Assembly: GCA_021186555.1 (NCBI GenBank)
Contig: JAJKFL010000004.1
Location: 39,160,351-39,224,350, forward strand
Source: Reticulitermes speratus
Taxonomy: Eukaryota > Arthropoda > Insecta > Blattodea > Rhinotermitidae
Reading direction: 5' to 3'
Length of the DNA: 64,000 nt
The translations under genes were made by a program, and so were the position numbers. The notes beneath the pieces are model-generated. The model was not told where the DNA came from. It ran no database searches and worked only from the letters and a program-made list of their open reading frames with translations. Of the stretch, positions 37,286-47,347 are shown in pieces; position 1 is the stretch's first letter; each line of letters opens with the position of its first letter.

Positions 37286-37432
37286 AATTACCACACGACG
37301 CCGCGTAATACCCAAGAAGACCGCAGATTTCATTAACACGAAAGTTCATTACCGTACTCACAACAGTCCGCCACCTGTCCCTATCCTGAGCCAGATCAAT
37401 CCACTCCACGCCCCGTAGTGCCTTCGTATTCA

Positions 37433-37736
37433 GGAAGGTAAACATGAGTATCGCAGTAGCAGTAGCCTACGAACCTGCAAGTGCCTTGGGAGGTCCCAGG
37501 CCTTTGTCATTTGCCACTCTTTCAGAAGAGAGGTCCCTGTGGCATGTCGAGTGCTCCGACCTTCTTAGGTTCCTGACGAAGTAAGCCACCATATATTTGA
37601 CAATTATCTGTAACATACGTTAGTTACCATTGTTTCCAGAGCCGCATTTGGCTCGCGACACACACACTGCCAAACACAACTAGTGTTAAATATCTGAAGA
37701 AATTCTCCGTGTACAGTAAGACCATCAGTTAACACT
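37433..37736. other. No gene seen
   Basis: Unassigned sequence between the split LINE-A and the 22-bp array. Confidence 0.4.
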
Positions 37737-38505
37737 CGTGTTATTTGTACCGTACATTTATGTTATTTGTACAGTACATTTATGTTATTTGTACCGTACA
37801 TTTATGTTATTTGTACCGTACATTTATGTTATTTGTACCGTACATTTATGTTATTTGTACCGTACATTTATGTTATTTGTACCGTACATTTATGTTATTT
37901 GTACCGTACATTTATGTTATTTGTACCGTACATTTATGTTATTTGTACCGTACATTTATGTTATTTGTACCGTACATTTATGTTATTTGTACCGTACATT
38001 TATGTTATTTGTACCGTACATTTATGTTATTTGTACCGTACATTTATGTTATTTGTACCGCACATTTATGCTATTTGTACCGTACATTTATGTTATTTGT
38101 ACCGTACATTTATGTTATTTGTACCGTACATTTATGTTATTTGTACCGTACATTTATGTTATTTGTACCGTACATTTATGTTATTTGTACCGTACATTTA
38201 TGTTATTTGTACCGTACATTTATGTTATTTGTACCGTACATTTATGTTATTTGTACCGCACATTTATGCTATTTGTACCGTACATTTATGTTATTTGTAC
38301 CGTACATTTATGTTATTTGTACCGTACATTTATGTTATTTGTACCGTACATTTATGTTATTTGTACCGTACATTTATGTTATTTGTACCGCACATTTATG
38401 TTATTTGTACCGTACATTTATATTATTTGTACCGTACATTTATGTTATTTGTACCGTACATTCATGTTATTTGTACCGTACATTTATGTTATTTGTACCG
38501 TACAT
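37737..38505. repeat. 22-bp tandem array, about 35 copies
   Basis: The unit contains ttatttgtaccgtacattta. It is almost invariant. One unit with two linked T-to-C changes (cgcac with tgcta) occurs at 38059 and again at 38257, exactly 198 bp or nine units later. Three frames are open across it because 22-bp units without stops repeat with a 66-bp codon period. These are not genes. Confidence 0.97.
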
Positions 38506-38637
38506 TTTCTTGATTACATAAAATCATGTTCCGACAAATGTACACACTGTATTATCTGTTATTTAATACAGTTTATATTAAAATAGTCCAACATGTTTCG
38601 AACTATGTTACAGTTCATCCTCAGGGACTCAATTGTT
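38506..38637 (-). mobile_element. Single arm of the hammerhead-bearing fold-back family
   Basis: On the minus strand the motif at 38585-38630 is followed by an AT-rich stretch and the end tgtacatttgtcgga, the same end seen in the elements at 48955 and 60640. Only one arm is present. Confidence 0.7.
38585..38630 (-). ncRNA. Hammerhead-like motif, type I order
   Basis: Minus strand, 5' to 3': helix I strand agtcc; CTGAGGA; one extra T; helix II gaact/agttc with a 7-nt loop; GAA; palindrome acatgt; T; helix I strand ggact. Helix I is five perfect pairs. The cleavage-site triplet (G-T-T) fits the NUH rule. Confidence 0.6.
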
Positions 38638-38667
38638 TATTACACCAGCTATAGACGTATGGTACCG

Positions 38668-38927
38668 ATCCCAGTGGCCGCGCGGTCCAAGGCGTCGGTC
38701 TACGGCCGCTCGCTTACTGGGATTGCGGGTTCGAATCCCGCCTAGGGCATGGATGTCTGTCTGTTGTGAGTGTTGTGTGTTGTCAGGTAGAGGTCTCTGC
38801 GACGAGCTGATCACTCGTCCAGAGGAGTCTTACCGAGTGTGGTGTGTCTAATATGTGTGATCACGAAGCCTCGAAAAATGAGGAGACCTAGGCCCCTTAG
38901 GGGCTGTCGGCCATAGAAAAAAAAAGA
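38668..38927 (+). mobile_element. SINE-3, sense, full length
   Basis: The head has the A-box region ggccgcgcggtccaaggcgt and B box gggttcgaatcccgcc. The body is catggatgtctgtctgttgt and cactcgtccagaggagtctt. The 3' end reads ggggctgtcggccatag, then an A-rich tail at 38918-38935. The head is of the Leu/Ser tRNA type by its ggccgcgcggtctaaggcg segment (inference). Confidence 0.9.
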
Positions 38928-38937
38928 AAGAAAAATA

Positions 38938-39709
38938 GCATACAAAATCCGTACCGCAATATTTACATATCAGTTTATTGCATAAATAAGACATGATATA
39001 TTTGTTTGTTCTGTATAGATCCGCTGTACGAACTAGATAACTGATAAGAACCTTACAGTTTTATCTAATCTCCCTCCGCAAACACAGAACCATTAGGTAC
39101 CTCAATTTGCCGTGCTCTGTGTCTTTGAGGGTTGCTTATTACATTTCTTAAAGCATCCGACTAAGTTTTACGCAGCGTGGTACTAATATTATGCCATCTG
39201 ACAAAATACCAAGAGTGTAATTTTTTTATTTCCCAGAATGTGTAATAAAAATGGCGGAAGCGCGTAATTCTGAGGTGGCAGCAACTCTGGGGGCCACGTA
39301 CATACACTAGAACCTGAAAAGAAGCATGGCAATAGATGCAGGAAAAATAGGCTTATAAAATTGTGATAAGGGTTACCTTATCATTACCACAAGCTGCATA
39401 GATATAAAATTTGTGCAGCTTGTCAACAAAATAGACTGACTGCTTGTGGCTTAATGACAATAGATAAAGAACCACGGGAGTCAGGTCTATGAAGATTATA
39501 TAAAATATGCATTTTATACATGCGAAACTTTGAGGTTACATCCGACAAATCTAAAGGCTACGTAAAGTGCATGAAGCAATAACGTCTTCACGAAAATAAA
39601 ACGAACCAAACAACAGTAATAATATTAATAAATATGCAGAAATAGAAACCTAGATAAGAGCTGCTGGAATTTTTTTTTAGTGTGCCATATCATAAGAGAA
39701 AATAAATAA
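38938..39709. other. No gene seen
   Basis: AT-rich, unassigned. A T run at 39671-39678 lies upstream of the tRNA gene on the plus strand and is not its terminator. Confidence 0.4.
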
Positions 39710-39782
39710 TGGAGGCGCCGGGTATCGATCCCGGTACCTCTCGCATGCTAAGCGAGCGCTCTACCATCTGAGCTACGCCCCC
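39710..39782 (-). tRNA. tRNA-Ala (anticodon AGC)
   Basis: The minus strand folds as a complete 73-nt cloverleaf. The acceptor ggggggc-type stem reads GGGGGCG against CGCCTCC with one G-U pair. T8-A9 follow. The D arm is gctcagatggtagagc, the anticodon arm ctcgc/gcgag with loop TTAGCAT, the variable loop aggta, the T arm ccggg/cccgg with TCGATA-type loop, and the discriminator is A. A box tagctcagatgg and B box gatcgatacc are intact. No CCA is encoded, as usual in eukaryotes. Downstream on the minus strand, ttatttatttt can serve as a pol III terminator. It carries alanine during translation. Unlike the SINE heads it keeps every stem, so I judge it a real gene. Confidence 0.93.
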
Positions 39783-40297
39783 CGATGATCAACACTACAT
39801 TGATTTCCAAGTTATTAACACATGTATGTCACAAGTCCAATCAGTTGAAGAGAAAGTTCTGGTTGTAAGACTAGCCGCAGGTGGTATCGGCTACTAAAGC
39901 ATTCCGAATACAACGCAACAGCGCGCAAGAACTGGTTCAGCTGAAGCCAGTCACTTCTCAGTTTATTCGCTGTGATTTCAGCCTAATTCCCAGTTCCTAA
40001 GTAAACGAGTACAAGTCCATTACTTTATCACCAACTCTCATCTATTCTCTCAGAAAACCTAGCGTGATGGCATGCAGCGCAGCGTTCGCTGCTGTTCCAA
40101 ACTGCCTTAAGTCGGGGTCCACGAGTTGAAGTTCACATCATTGCAGTTAATATTGACTTTTAACTAGCTTATTAAAACAAAAAAAGAAGCTGGGGTAAGC
40201 TTATGGATTTTTATGAAGTGTGATGTAAATATTATGCCTTTTGAGGACAGCCAAAAGTCGTAAATTTAAAATTTACGTTGTGTTCACCGTGAATTTT
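39783..40297. other. No gene seen
   Basis: Unassigned sequence upstream of the tRNA gene. caccgtgaatttt at about 40287 matches an end of the fold-back family. Confidence 0.4.
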
Positions 40298-40368
40298 GAT
40301 ATCACTCAACAATTAAACCAAATTCACTATACAAAGTGCATTTGTTGGTTTAATTGTTGAGTGATATC
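40298..40368. repeat. Fold-back repeat, 24-bp perfect arms
   Basis: The left arm starts gatatcactcaacaat. The right arm (40345-40368) is its exact complement. The loop contains agtgcatttg, a terminal word of the hammerhead-bearing fold-back family. No ribozyme-like core is present here. Confidence 0.85.
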
Positions 40369-40428
40369 GTAACAACATAAAATGTATTAATGCCCAACAG
40401 GCAAATTCTGTATACCGCTATCGTAACT

Positions 40429-40543
40429 GATTTATTTGTACCGACAAATGCACTAAGACAGTTTTTTCACTGTTTACTTTATTATTACGATGCTCCAATG
40501 TGAAAAAAACTGTCTTAGTGCATTTGTTGTTACAAATAAATCA
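40429..40543. repeat. Fold-back repeat, about 45-bp arms
   Basis: The left arm contains aaatgcactaagacagtttt and the right arm its complement, both flanked by a tgatttattt/aaataaatca pair with one small gap. It belongs to the same family as 40298-40368 by its gcatttgtt end. A third, half copy lies at 40780-40812. Confidence 0.85.
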
Positions 40544-41056
40544 ATTATAAAAGACGCACGGTGAATATAAAGTTAAACACTATCGTAACATCAAGGAAAA
40601 ACTACTTAAAACAAACGCATCCATTTGGTTTAATAATATCTGTAAAATATAACAACTCTCACCGAAATACATCCACATTACAGTCAACGGCAATAATGAA
40701 ACAGTATAAAGACCAAGAACGCAGCAACTAAATACCGGTTAGATCAAGAATTAAAGTATTTATACAAGAAAAAAAGATAAAGTGCATTTGTTGGTTTAAT
40801 TGTTGAGTGTCGTAAATGTAAATATACTACAAGGACAATAATGGTATAGCTGACACACACAACCTTCCTGGTTCAAGTAACAGGAATGTTACTCGTATTT
40901 AGCATAAGTTCCTAAATATGTGAAAAGAGATAGTGGAAAAAGATGTAAATCTGTTGTTAAAAAAAAATAATGATTATTTCACTATACGCCATTCAACAAC
41001 TGGTCTTGCTAATGAAAGCATCTGTCGGATACCAAATAAACATCTACACTCGCATA

Positions 41057-41466
41057 TGATCGCCACTGGACCCAAGGTTCGCGGGTTCGATCCCGACCGA
41101 TGTCGATCGATTTTTAAGGGTGATAAAAATCCGTAGCACAACTTCCTTCGGAGGGGAAGTAAAGCCGTCGGTCTCATGTCGTAGATTTACGGCATGTAAA
41201 AGAACCTTACGGGCATGAATAGAACCAGTAATGCTCGTAAGCAAAATTCAGCGGCCATTTCTCACCCAAGCCTCCTGACTGACTGCCAGATGTCTCTGGC
41301 AGTCAGTCAGGATTGAGTCGAACAGCGAGGCCAGTGGGCCGTTCACTCATTGCCACAAATGCACAAGACCAAGTAACCTCGGAAAAGAGGAGGCCCAAGC
41401 CCATACAGGGCTGTCGAGCCATGGTTTATTATTATTATTATCATTATTATTATTATTATTATTATT
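41057..41466 (+). mobile_element. SINE-2, sense, head truncated
   Basis: The B box gggttcgatcccgacc and the body (ttacggcatgtaaaagaacc, cgggcatgaatagaa) are present. The A-box half of the head is replaced by unrelated sequence. The 3' end is aggcccaagcccatacaggg, gccatgg, then an (ATT)n tail at 41425-41466. An internal hairpin lies at 41276-41309. Confidence 0.87.
41276..41309. repeat. Hairpin inside SINE-2 (variant stem)
   Basis: The arms ctgactgactgccaga and tctggcagtcagtcag are perfectly paired. In the copies at 51323 and 60217 the same hairpin has both arms changed together to gatgtgcctgccaga and its complement. Confidence 0.85.
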
Positions 41467-41575
41467 ACTCGCATATGATGTACACTAATTTCCTTTCAAA
41501 GATGCGAGGTATAACATTTTGTGGGTCCACATACTGATAGTTGGTATACACGTACAGAACAGACCTCCAATTTTG

Positions 41576-41862
41576 TGGGCCGGAATAATGTAGTGGGTAT
41601 AGCGAATCGCCATTGGCTGGACGGTCCGAGAATCAAATCCCTGTGGGGGCGAGATTTTCCGCACCTGTCCACAACAACCCTGGGATCCAACCAGCCTCGT
41701 GTACAACGGGTGTCTCTTTCCCGCAGTTTAAAGAGGCCGCGGCGTGGCGTTCACAACCCACCCCTCCCCCTCTAGCGCCGAGGTCAAAGAAAGAGTACAG
41801 CTATACCTCTATCACCCTCTGGGACTTCGTGGCCTGTTACACGTTATATTTGCTTTTACCGG
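41576..41862 (+). mobile_element. SINE-1, sense, diverged head
   Basis: The head (tagtgggtatagcgaatcgc) has lost a clear A box. The B box is changed to gaatcaaatcc. The body keeps gggggcgagattttccgcac, ctctttcccgc and tatacctctat. An old copy. Confidence 0.8.
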
Positions 41863-42177
41863 CGACTAACTTAGCTGATAAAACCAAAATAATTACACAC
41901 TAAATTTACATTATTTTCCTCAGTACCGAGAATAACGAAGAGGCATATAAAGGTAGATCCACAGCAATGGCCTATGGAACAACTGAGAGTAGCAACAGCA
42001 GGACTCTTCAACAGCTAGCAAGACGGCGAAGACACTGAGCAAGGGTTTGAATCTCTAAACCTTAAAGAAGGCATCTCCAACAGCATTCTAAGGTCACAGA
42101 TAAATGAAGCACGCCACATCATTCGCAAACTTTCGCTTTCAGTAATAAATACCTAACATTTGTAAATTTTGTATTAT

Positions 42178-42378
42178 TCTCACCGTGAATTTTTTACAAT
42201 TCACTGTTTACAAACCAACGAAATGCACTACAATTTCACTTTTATTATTTATCCATCAACCCCTACGAGCCCCCTGAAGATGGCCTTAAAAAGACCGAAA
42301 CATATGTAGGAGTTGATGAATAAACAATAAAAGTGAAATTTTAGTGCATTTTGTTGGTTGTAAACAGTGAACTGACAT
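42178..42378. mobile_element. Fold-back element with central hammerhead-like motif
   Basis: The arms (42193-42260 and 42312-42375) share aaatgcactacaatttcac, cttttatt and catcaac blocks as complements, with small mismatches. The ribozyme-like motif lies between them. The outer end has caccgtgaatttt, as in the 40.3- and 47.3-kb elements. Confidence 0.85.
42268..42315 (+). ncRNA. Hammerhead-like motif, type I order
   Basis: Order: helix I gcccc; CTGAAGA; extra T; helix II ggcctt/aagacc with one mismatch; GAA; palindrome acatatgt; A; helix I strand ggagt. The cleavage triplet is G-T-A. Helix I has four pairs including a G-T and one mismatch. Confidence 0.5.
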
Positions 42379-42667
42379 TTGTAATTACGCTAGTAAAACA
42401 TGAAATTATACGCTAAATTAGATTTACCGTAGTAAATCCCGTGGGGATGCAGCGTTAAATAACGAAACAAAAAGTTAACAGCCTTACTTCAAGTAAGAAG
42501 ATCTTTGAAAATTTTGAGGTAGTTTTGTGTTAATATTTCGATTTTGAGGGACAGAGTATAAAATTTCATACGGTAATATTGATAATATGCTATAATGTAT
42601 GTGTTTTGTGTACCAAGGATCTCTCTTCTCCAAACTGATCGAATTCCATATCGTTTTGATATCGGTA
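42379..42667. other. No gene seen
   Basis: AT-rich sequence between the fold-back element and SINE-4. Short minus-strand frames are not recognised. Confidence 0.35.
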
Positions 42668-42957
42668 TTTCGTTGATACACTGCTCTACAAGCCGGAAGG
42701 TCGCGGGTTCGATTCCCGATGGTGTCATTTGAATTTTTCAATGACATAATCCTTTCGGTCGCACTATGGCCCTGGGGTCGACTCAGCCTCTAACAGAAAT
42801 GAGTACCAGGAATCATTTCCTGGGGGGTAAAGGCGGCCGGTGCGTAGGGCTGACAACCTTACCACCTTCATGTGCCGATTGTCTAGAAATCTGGGAGCCT
42901 CAACCTCCTGGAAACCTAAAGGCCTGTCCAGGCCTGTAATGGGATTTCTTTACCTTA
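42668..42957 (+). mobile_element. SINE-4, sense
   Basis: The head has only the B-box half (ggtcgcgggttcgattcccg). The body contains ttcaatgacataatcctttc, the cggtcgcactatggccctgg block, ggaatcatttcctgggggg, and the end aggcctgtaatgggatttct. It matches the antisense copy at 16095-16331 throughout. Confidence 0.87.
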
Positions 42958-43996
42958 TCGGTATTTGCATTAACTGTTAAATTGGATGAAACAATTTTAT
43001 GTTTAAATTTAATGTATATAAAAACACAGCCATATTCTAATTGGAAGTACTGCATTATGGTTAAACATGGCTGTACAATGTTTAAAAATAAAAAAAGAAT
43101 CACAAAAGAATTTTCTCTCGGTTTGCCGCCAAATTACCAGCCTTCACGCGATATCGTGTGTCAGTTGTTTTAGTACGAGGGCACGAGCTGCAGCATGGCG
43201 TGGTAGTTTGTGCGTTTTATCACCAGGGGGCAAAAAGGTTGGCTACGTTGGAGGAGGTACATAGCATGAGGCAACAATAATTCCCTATTCTCCTTTTCTT
43301 TTTTTCTTCCTTCAAACCATATAATCAAATGTAAACCCAAAATGATAAACTATAGACCATTTTCGGTTACCACAACACGAATTTATCTTCATAGCAGAAA
43401 TCTACTCTGTTATTACCATTAGAGTGATACTAAGCTCTTTATATTTTACTGCATTAAACATCTTTTAATGAGAACCATTGTTAAGGTCCATTCAAACTAC
43501 ACTGAGACGCAACAGTGGAATGATCTTGGAATTTCTTATTTTAAATACTTCGAATTATCTGTGTATTGTACTGTTATTGTATTCCACATACTCCATTCTT
43601 TTACCCTTGGTGAGAGCAAAAGTGAATCTACTTACACTAAATGTACTGACCAGATTCCGGTAAGCTCCACCATGACAAAAGTAGTCCACAAAATATTATT
43701 TATTAAGAATTGCAAGAAATGTTTACAAATCGCACATTCAAGGCTAGAGGATTAAGACATTCTTTAACTTAATATTGCTTTACCCATTCATTACTCAATG
43801 AAATTTGAAAGTCCAAGTAAGTAAATTTAATATATGCAAAATTTTACGATTTTCATATTCAGAATTTAATGAAATTATTTACCAGCAATATTTATTACGT
43901 AATGGCTCTTTGAAGATTAAAAATTGTGATAAAAGGAAAGGACTTCAAAGTTTCCTGTGTTTTGTAATTTGCAGTTTACTACGAGGAAAATTGAGA
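42958..43996. other. No gene seen
   Basis: Frames of 60-95 codons at 42982-43264 and 43468-43755 overlap and match nothing I recognise. AT-rich. Confidence 0.4.
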
Positions 43997-44283
43997 GCGG
44001 GTATAGCTCGGTCAGTGTAGTGACGAGAAAACTGGCTGGATATCCGGGATATCACGGTTGGATTTCCCGTAAGGAAAAGTGAGTTTTTCTTTTCTCCAAA
44101 GCCTCCAGAGCGCACTAAGCCTCCTATTAATGGAAACTGGTCCTTCTTTACCTGGGGGTAAGCGGCTGTGGCGTGAAGTTAACCATTCACCACCATCTAG
44201 TACCGATTTAAGGAAAAGTAGATCTATACCTCCACTCCCCGCATGTGCCTTCATGACATGGACAGGGTCAACTTTGCCTTTTA
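43997..44283 (+). mobile_element. SINE-1-related, strongly diverged
   Basis: The A-box region tatagctcggtcagtgtagt is clear. The B box is lost (cggttggatttcccg). The body still shows aagcctcctattaatgg, ctttacctgggggtaagcgg and tagatctatacctccactcc in SINE-1 order. Confidence 0.7.
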
Positions 44284-44693
44284 ACCCCAGAACACATACT
44301 TCTTGAGAAACTTGAAGTAGTTTATTTGGTCAGATATTCAACGCCCTTATGAAATGCGAACGTTCATTTTATACGTACAAAAGTCTGCCATTAAGCCCTC
44401 CACTTAACAGTATATTTCAGTCCAATCGCATTTCTTTAAGATCATTTTAACATTTCTCTCCATTGTCTGTTTTGATTTTCAGACTTAAGTCTATATACGC
44501 GTACCCGTACAGATATGCGCTCCGCCCATCTCACCCCATTAATTATATCACCCAGACAATATTGTGCGTAAAGCGTAAATTATTAGGTTTCTCGTTAGCA
44601 ATTGTCTACACTGTACTGTTATTTCCTCTGTCCTGCTGTTTCTATGTATGGAATCGGCCCTTTAACGACGAGACGTAATTTCGCTTTATATAA
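44284..44693. other. No gene seen
   Basis: Unassigned. It ends with ctttatataaagactcag directly at the left edge of the 114-bp array. That TATA-like word could be a promoter element, but the spacing to tcagt is too short for a standard TATA/initiator pair. Confidence 0.35.
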
Positions 44694-46137
44694 AGACTCA
44701 GTCCGTACCGGCAGTAAACACACACTTCTCAGTTATACAAACCAGTCAGTTAATGTTGTACAGTGAAATAATCGCTGTTTGTTCTGAGATCCACACAAAA
44801 CACATAAATACAGTCGTACCGCGCAGTAAACACACTCCGTCTCAGTTATACAAACCAGTCAGTTAATGTTGTACAGTGAAATAATCGCTGTTTGTTCTGA
44901 GATCCACACAAAACACATAAATACAGTCCGTACCGCGCAGTAAACACACTCCGTCTCAGTTATACAAACCAGTCAGTTAATGTTGTACAGTGAAATAATC
45001 GCTGTTTGTTCTGAGATCCACACAAAACACATAAACACAGTCCGTACCGCGCAGTAAACACACTGCGTCTCAGTTATACAAACCAGTCAGTTAATGTTGT
45101 ACAGTGAAATAATCGCTGTTTGTTCTGAGATCCACACAAAACACATAAATACAGTCCGTACCGCGCAGTAAACACACTACGTCTCAGTTATACAAACCAG
45201 TCAGTTAATGTTGTACAGTGAAATAATCGCTGTTTGTTCTGAGATCCACACAAAACACATAAATACAGTTCCGTACCGCGCAGTAAACACACTCCGTCTC
45301 AGTTATACAAACCAGTCAGTTAATGTTGTACAGTGAAATAATCGCTGTTTGTTCTGAGATCCACACAAAACACATAAATACAGTTCGTACCGCGCAGTAA
45401 ACACACTCCGTCTCAGTTATACAAACCAGTCAGTTAATGTTGTACAGTGAAATAATCGCTGTTTGTTCTGAGATCCACACAAAACACATAAATACAGTGC
45501 CGTACCGCGCATGTAAACACACTACGTCTCATTTATCAAACCATGGCTTTAATGTTGTACAGTGAAATTTAATCGCTCTTTGTTCTGAGATCCACACAAA
45601 ACACATAAATACAGTCTGTATCGCGCAGTAAACACACTCCGTCTCAGTTATACAAACCAGTCAGTTAATGTTGTACAGTGAAATAATCGCTGTTTGTTCT
45701 GAGATCCACATAAAACACAAATACAGTCCGTACCGCGCAGTAAACACACTCCGTCTCAGTTATACAAACCAGTCAGTTAATGTTGTACAGTGAAATAATC
45801 GCTGTTTGTTCTGAGATCCACACAAAACACATAAATACAGTCCGTACCGCGCAGTAAACACACTCCGTCTCAGTTATACAAACCAGTCAGTTAATGCTGT
45901 ACAGTGAAATAATCGCTGTTTGTTCTGAGATCCACACAAAACACATAAATACAGTCCGTACCGCGCAGTAAACACACTCCGTCTCAGTTATACAAACCAG
46001 TCAGTTAATGCTGTACAGTGAAATAATCGCTGTTTGTTCTGAGATCCACACAAAACACATAAATACACTGTGTGGGCAGAACGTAGAATTTGTGAATGTT
46101 AAACGTAGTGGTACATATAGTAACCACTGGGCTTTAA
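44694..46137. repeat. 114-bp tandem array, copy 2, about 12 units plus tail block
   Basis: Same unit as at 14931-16060 (ccgtaccgcgcagtaaacac, aaccagtcagttaatgttgt, gtgaaataatcgctgtttgt). Only one tail block (gtgggcagaacgtagaat to aaccactgggctttaaag) follows, at 46069-46137. Left flanks differ between the two loci after about 7 bp, while the right block is shared. Confidence 0.95.
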
Positions 46138-46182
46138 AGTTTAACCACTACCTTATTTGAAATTTTAAATTGAAAGTGTAAA

Positions 46183-46590
46183 TACATTAGGCCCTCGATT
46201 TAACGGACTAATTGCCGGGAAGGGGTGTCCGCTATTGCCGAAAGTCCGTTAAATCGAATGTATTTTAAAAACATATATTAATAACGAACTCACAATGTAC
46301 AGGGTGTATTAAAATGTTATTATAATGTATAAGTATGAATAAAATATTATTATAATGTACAGTCAGTAATTTATACACGTCACTAAAACATCTGTTAAAA
46401 ATATAAAAATGAATTTACGACAGGAACCAAAATTTATTTTAATTAAACACGTAAAAACTGTACAATGTAACTAGTGGAGTGTTGCCACCACTTATTTTTA
46501 TGTTTTTTCTTTAAAAAATAAAAAAGGACAGAACTTTTTTCCGTTAAATCCGAAGTCCTGTTAAATGAGTCGTAATCGAGGCCTACTGTA
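46183..46590. mobile_element. Pogo/Tigger-like non-autonomous element, about 408 bp
   Basis: TA flanks both ends. The left end reads cattaggccctcgatttaac and the right end, reversed, cagtaggcctcgattacgac. A ca(g)taggcctcgatt inverted terminus with a TA target is typical of pogo/Tigger elements (family knowledge). Inner repeats with ccgttaaat occur near both ends. The interior has no transposase frame. Confidence 0.65.
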
Positions 46591-47051
46591 TATGACGGGT
46601 CGTGAAGTAAAGTGTCTTCAGTTTCGCCCATTTTAACTAGACTTGAATATTCTCGATAGAACTCAGTAAAACTCCCCGAAATACGAGTTCATTAAAATCC
46701 GAAATTTGGAACCTAGGCGGCTCTATAAGGACAGGCGGACACACAGACCAACAAGACGAACCTACTAATCACTTTTCGCAACATTTTAACATTATAATTA
46801 CCATTAATTTGACACCTTATAGAGAAAGCTCTGGGGTACCATCATACAGAAAATCAATTAATATCATATAATTAATCCCTGTTTATTACAGGAACCTTAC
46901 GGAATACGTTTAAGTACACTATGTGACAAAATTAAGTTACTTTATTGTTAAACCTGGCGGTAAATGTAGGAACCTCGACGCTTAAAACTGTTAAGATGGA
47001 TTAGGAATATATTTACTGAGATTTGGCCTCTTAAACAAAGTTTCTTTTGTT
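46591..47051. other. No gene seen; end of a dispersed repeat
   Basis: The stretch 46650-46770, with gagttcattaaaatccg and an aggcggacacacagacc run, resembles the 3' part of the 28137/49972 repeat. The rest is AT-rich. Confidence 0.4.
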
Positions 47052-47347
47052 ATTAATTAGAAGTTTTAGAAACCAACATAGGCACTATATTCTCATAAGT
47101 ATGTCAATTGCCCTACATGTTTCGGCTTGTAACAAGCCATCCTCAGGGTGTAAAACTTTTACATATGTTTTATATCTATTAGTTAAATTTTAAACAACTT
47201 TTACATCCACACAGATTAAAATAAATCTTAATTCCCAATGGATTATGGAATTATTACTTCCAGCTCTCGAATTATGTAAAATCCGGATAAATGTGTTTTA
47301 CTAGAATACAGTGCGTATGTTGGTTTCTAAAACTTGTAATTAGTTAT
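47052..47347. mobile_element. Fold-back element with one hammerhead-like motif
   Basis: The arms at 47052-47095 and 47305-47347 share ttttagaaaccaacata and its complement. The inner sequence contains the motif at 47109-47153 (minus). After the right arm the sequence reads gcgcggtgaatacaacgtga, a terminal word also found near 40557, 42185 and 59220. Confidence 0.75.
47109..47153 (-). ncRNA. Hammerhead-like motif, type I order
   Basis: Minus strand: cacc; CTGAGGA; extra T; helix II ggcttg/caagcc, six perfect pairs with a 3-nt loop; GAA; acatgt; A; gggc. Helix I has only two certain pairs, so this copy is weaker. Confidence 0.45.

Larger units (their letters stand above)
37163..37338. mobile_element. 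Fold-back element, same family as the 123-bp array
   Basis: The left end reads accttgatttcaggcttcag (minus sense). The right half carries the hammerhead-like core, gaaacgtcggtaaac, cacacgacgccgcgtaat and a cagatttcatt end. The ends match those of the 56862-57000 and 58128-58230 elements in inverted orientation. The centre is the 37-bp palindrome at 37205-37241. Confidence 0.75.
37051..37432 (-). pseudogene. LINE-A 3' end, antisense, split by a fold-back insertion
   Basis: On the minus strand the tail appears as (taac)n at 37051-37075, then caagaaattcgccgcg and aacccgaagg up to 37163. The LINE-A match resumes at about 37339 with gttcattaccgtactcacaa and continues through cacctgtccctatcctgagc. 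Both halves are in order, so one LINE-A copy was interrupted by the 37163-37338 element. Short flanking words (cgaaggtt and cgaaagtt) look like its target-site duplication. Confidence 0.82.

Noticed and set aside
37738..38586. Three overlapping plus frames of 248-282 codons, transmembrane-like composition
   Set aside because: 22-bp array read in three frames; all give the same residues in rotation.
44680..44705. TATA box and initiator for a promoter at the edge of the 114-bp array
   Set aside because: tatataaag and tcagt are only a few bases apart, whereas a standard TATA-initiator pair needs about 25-30 bp.
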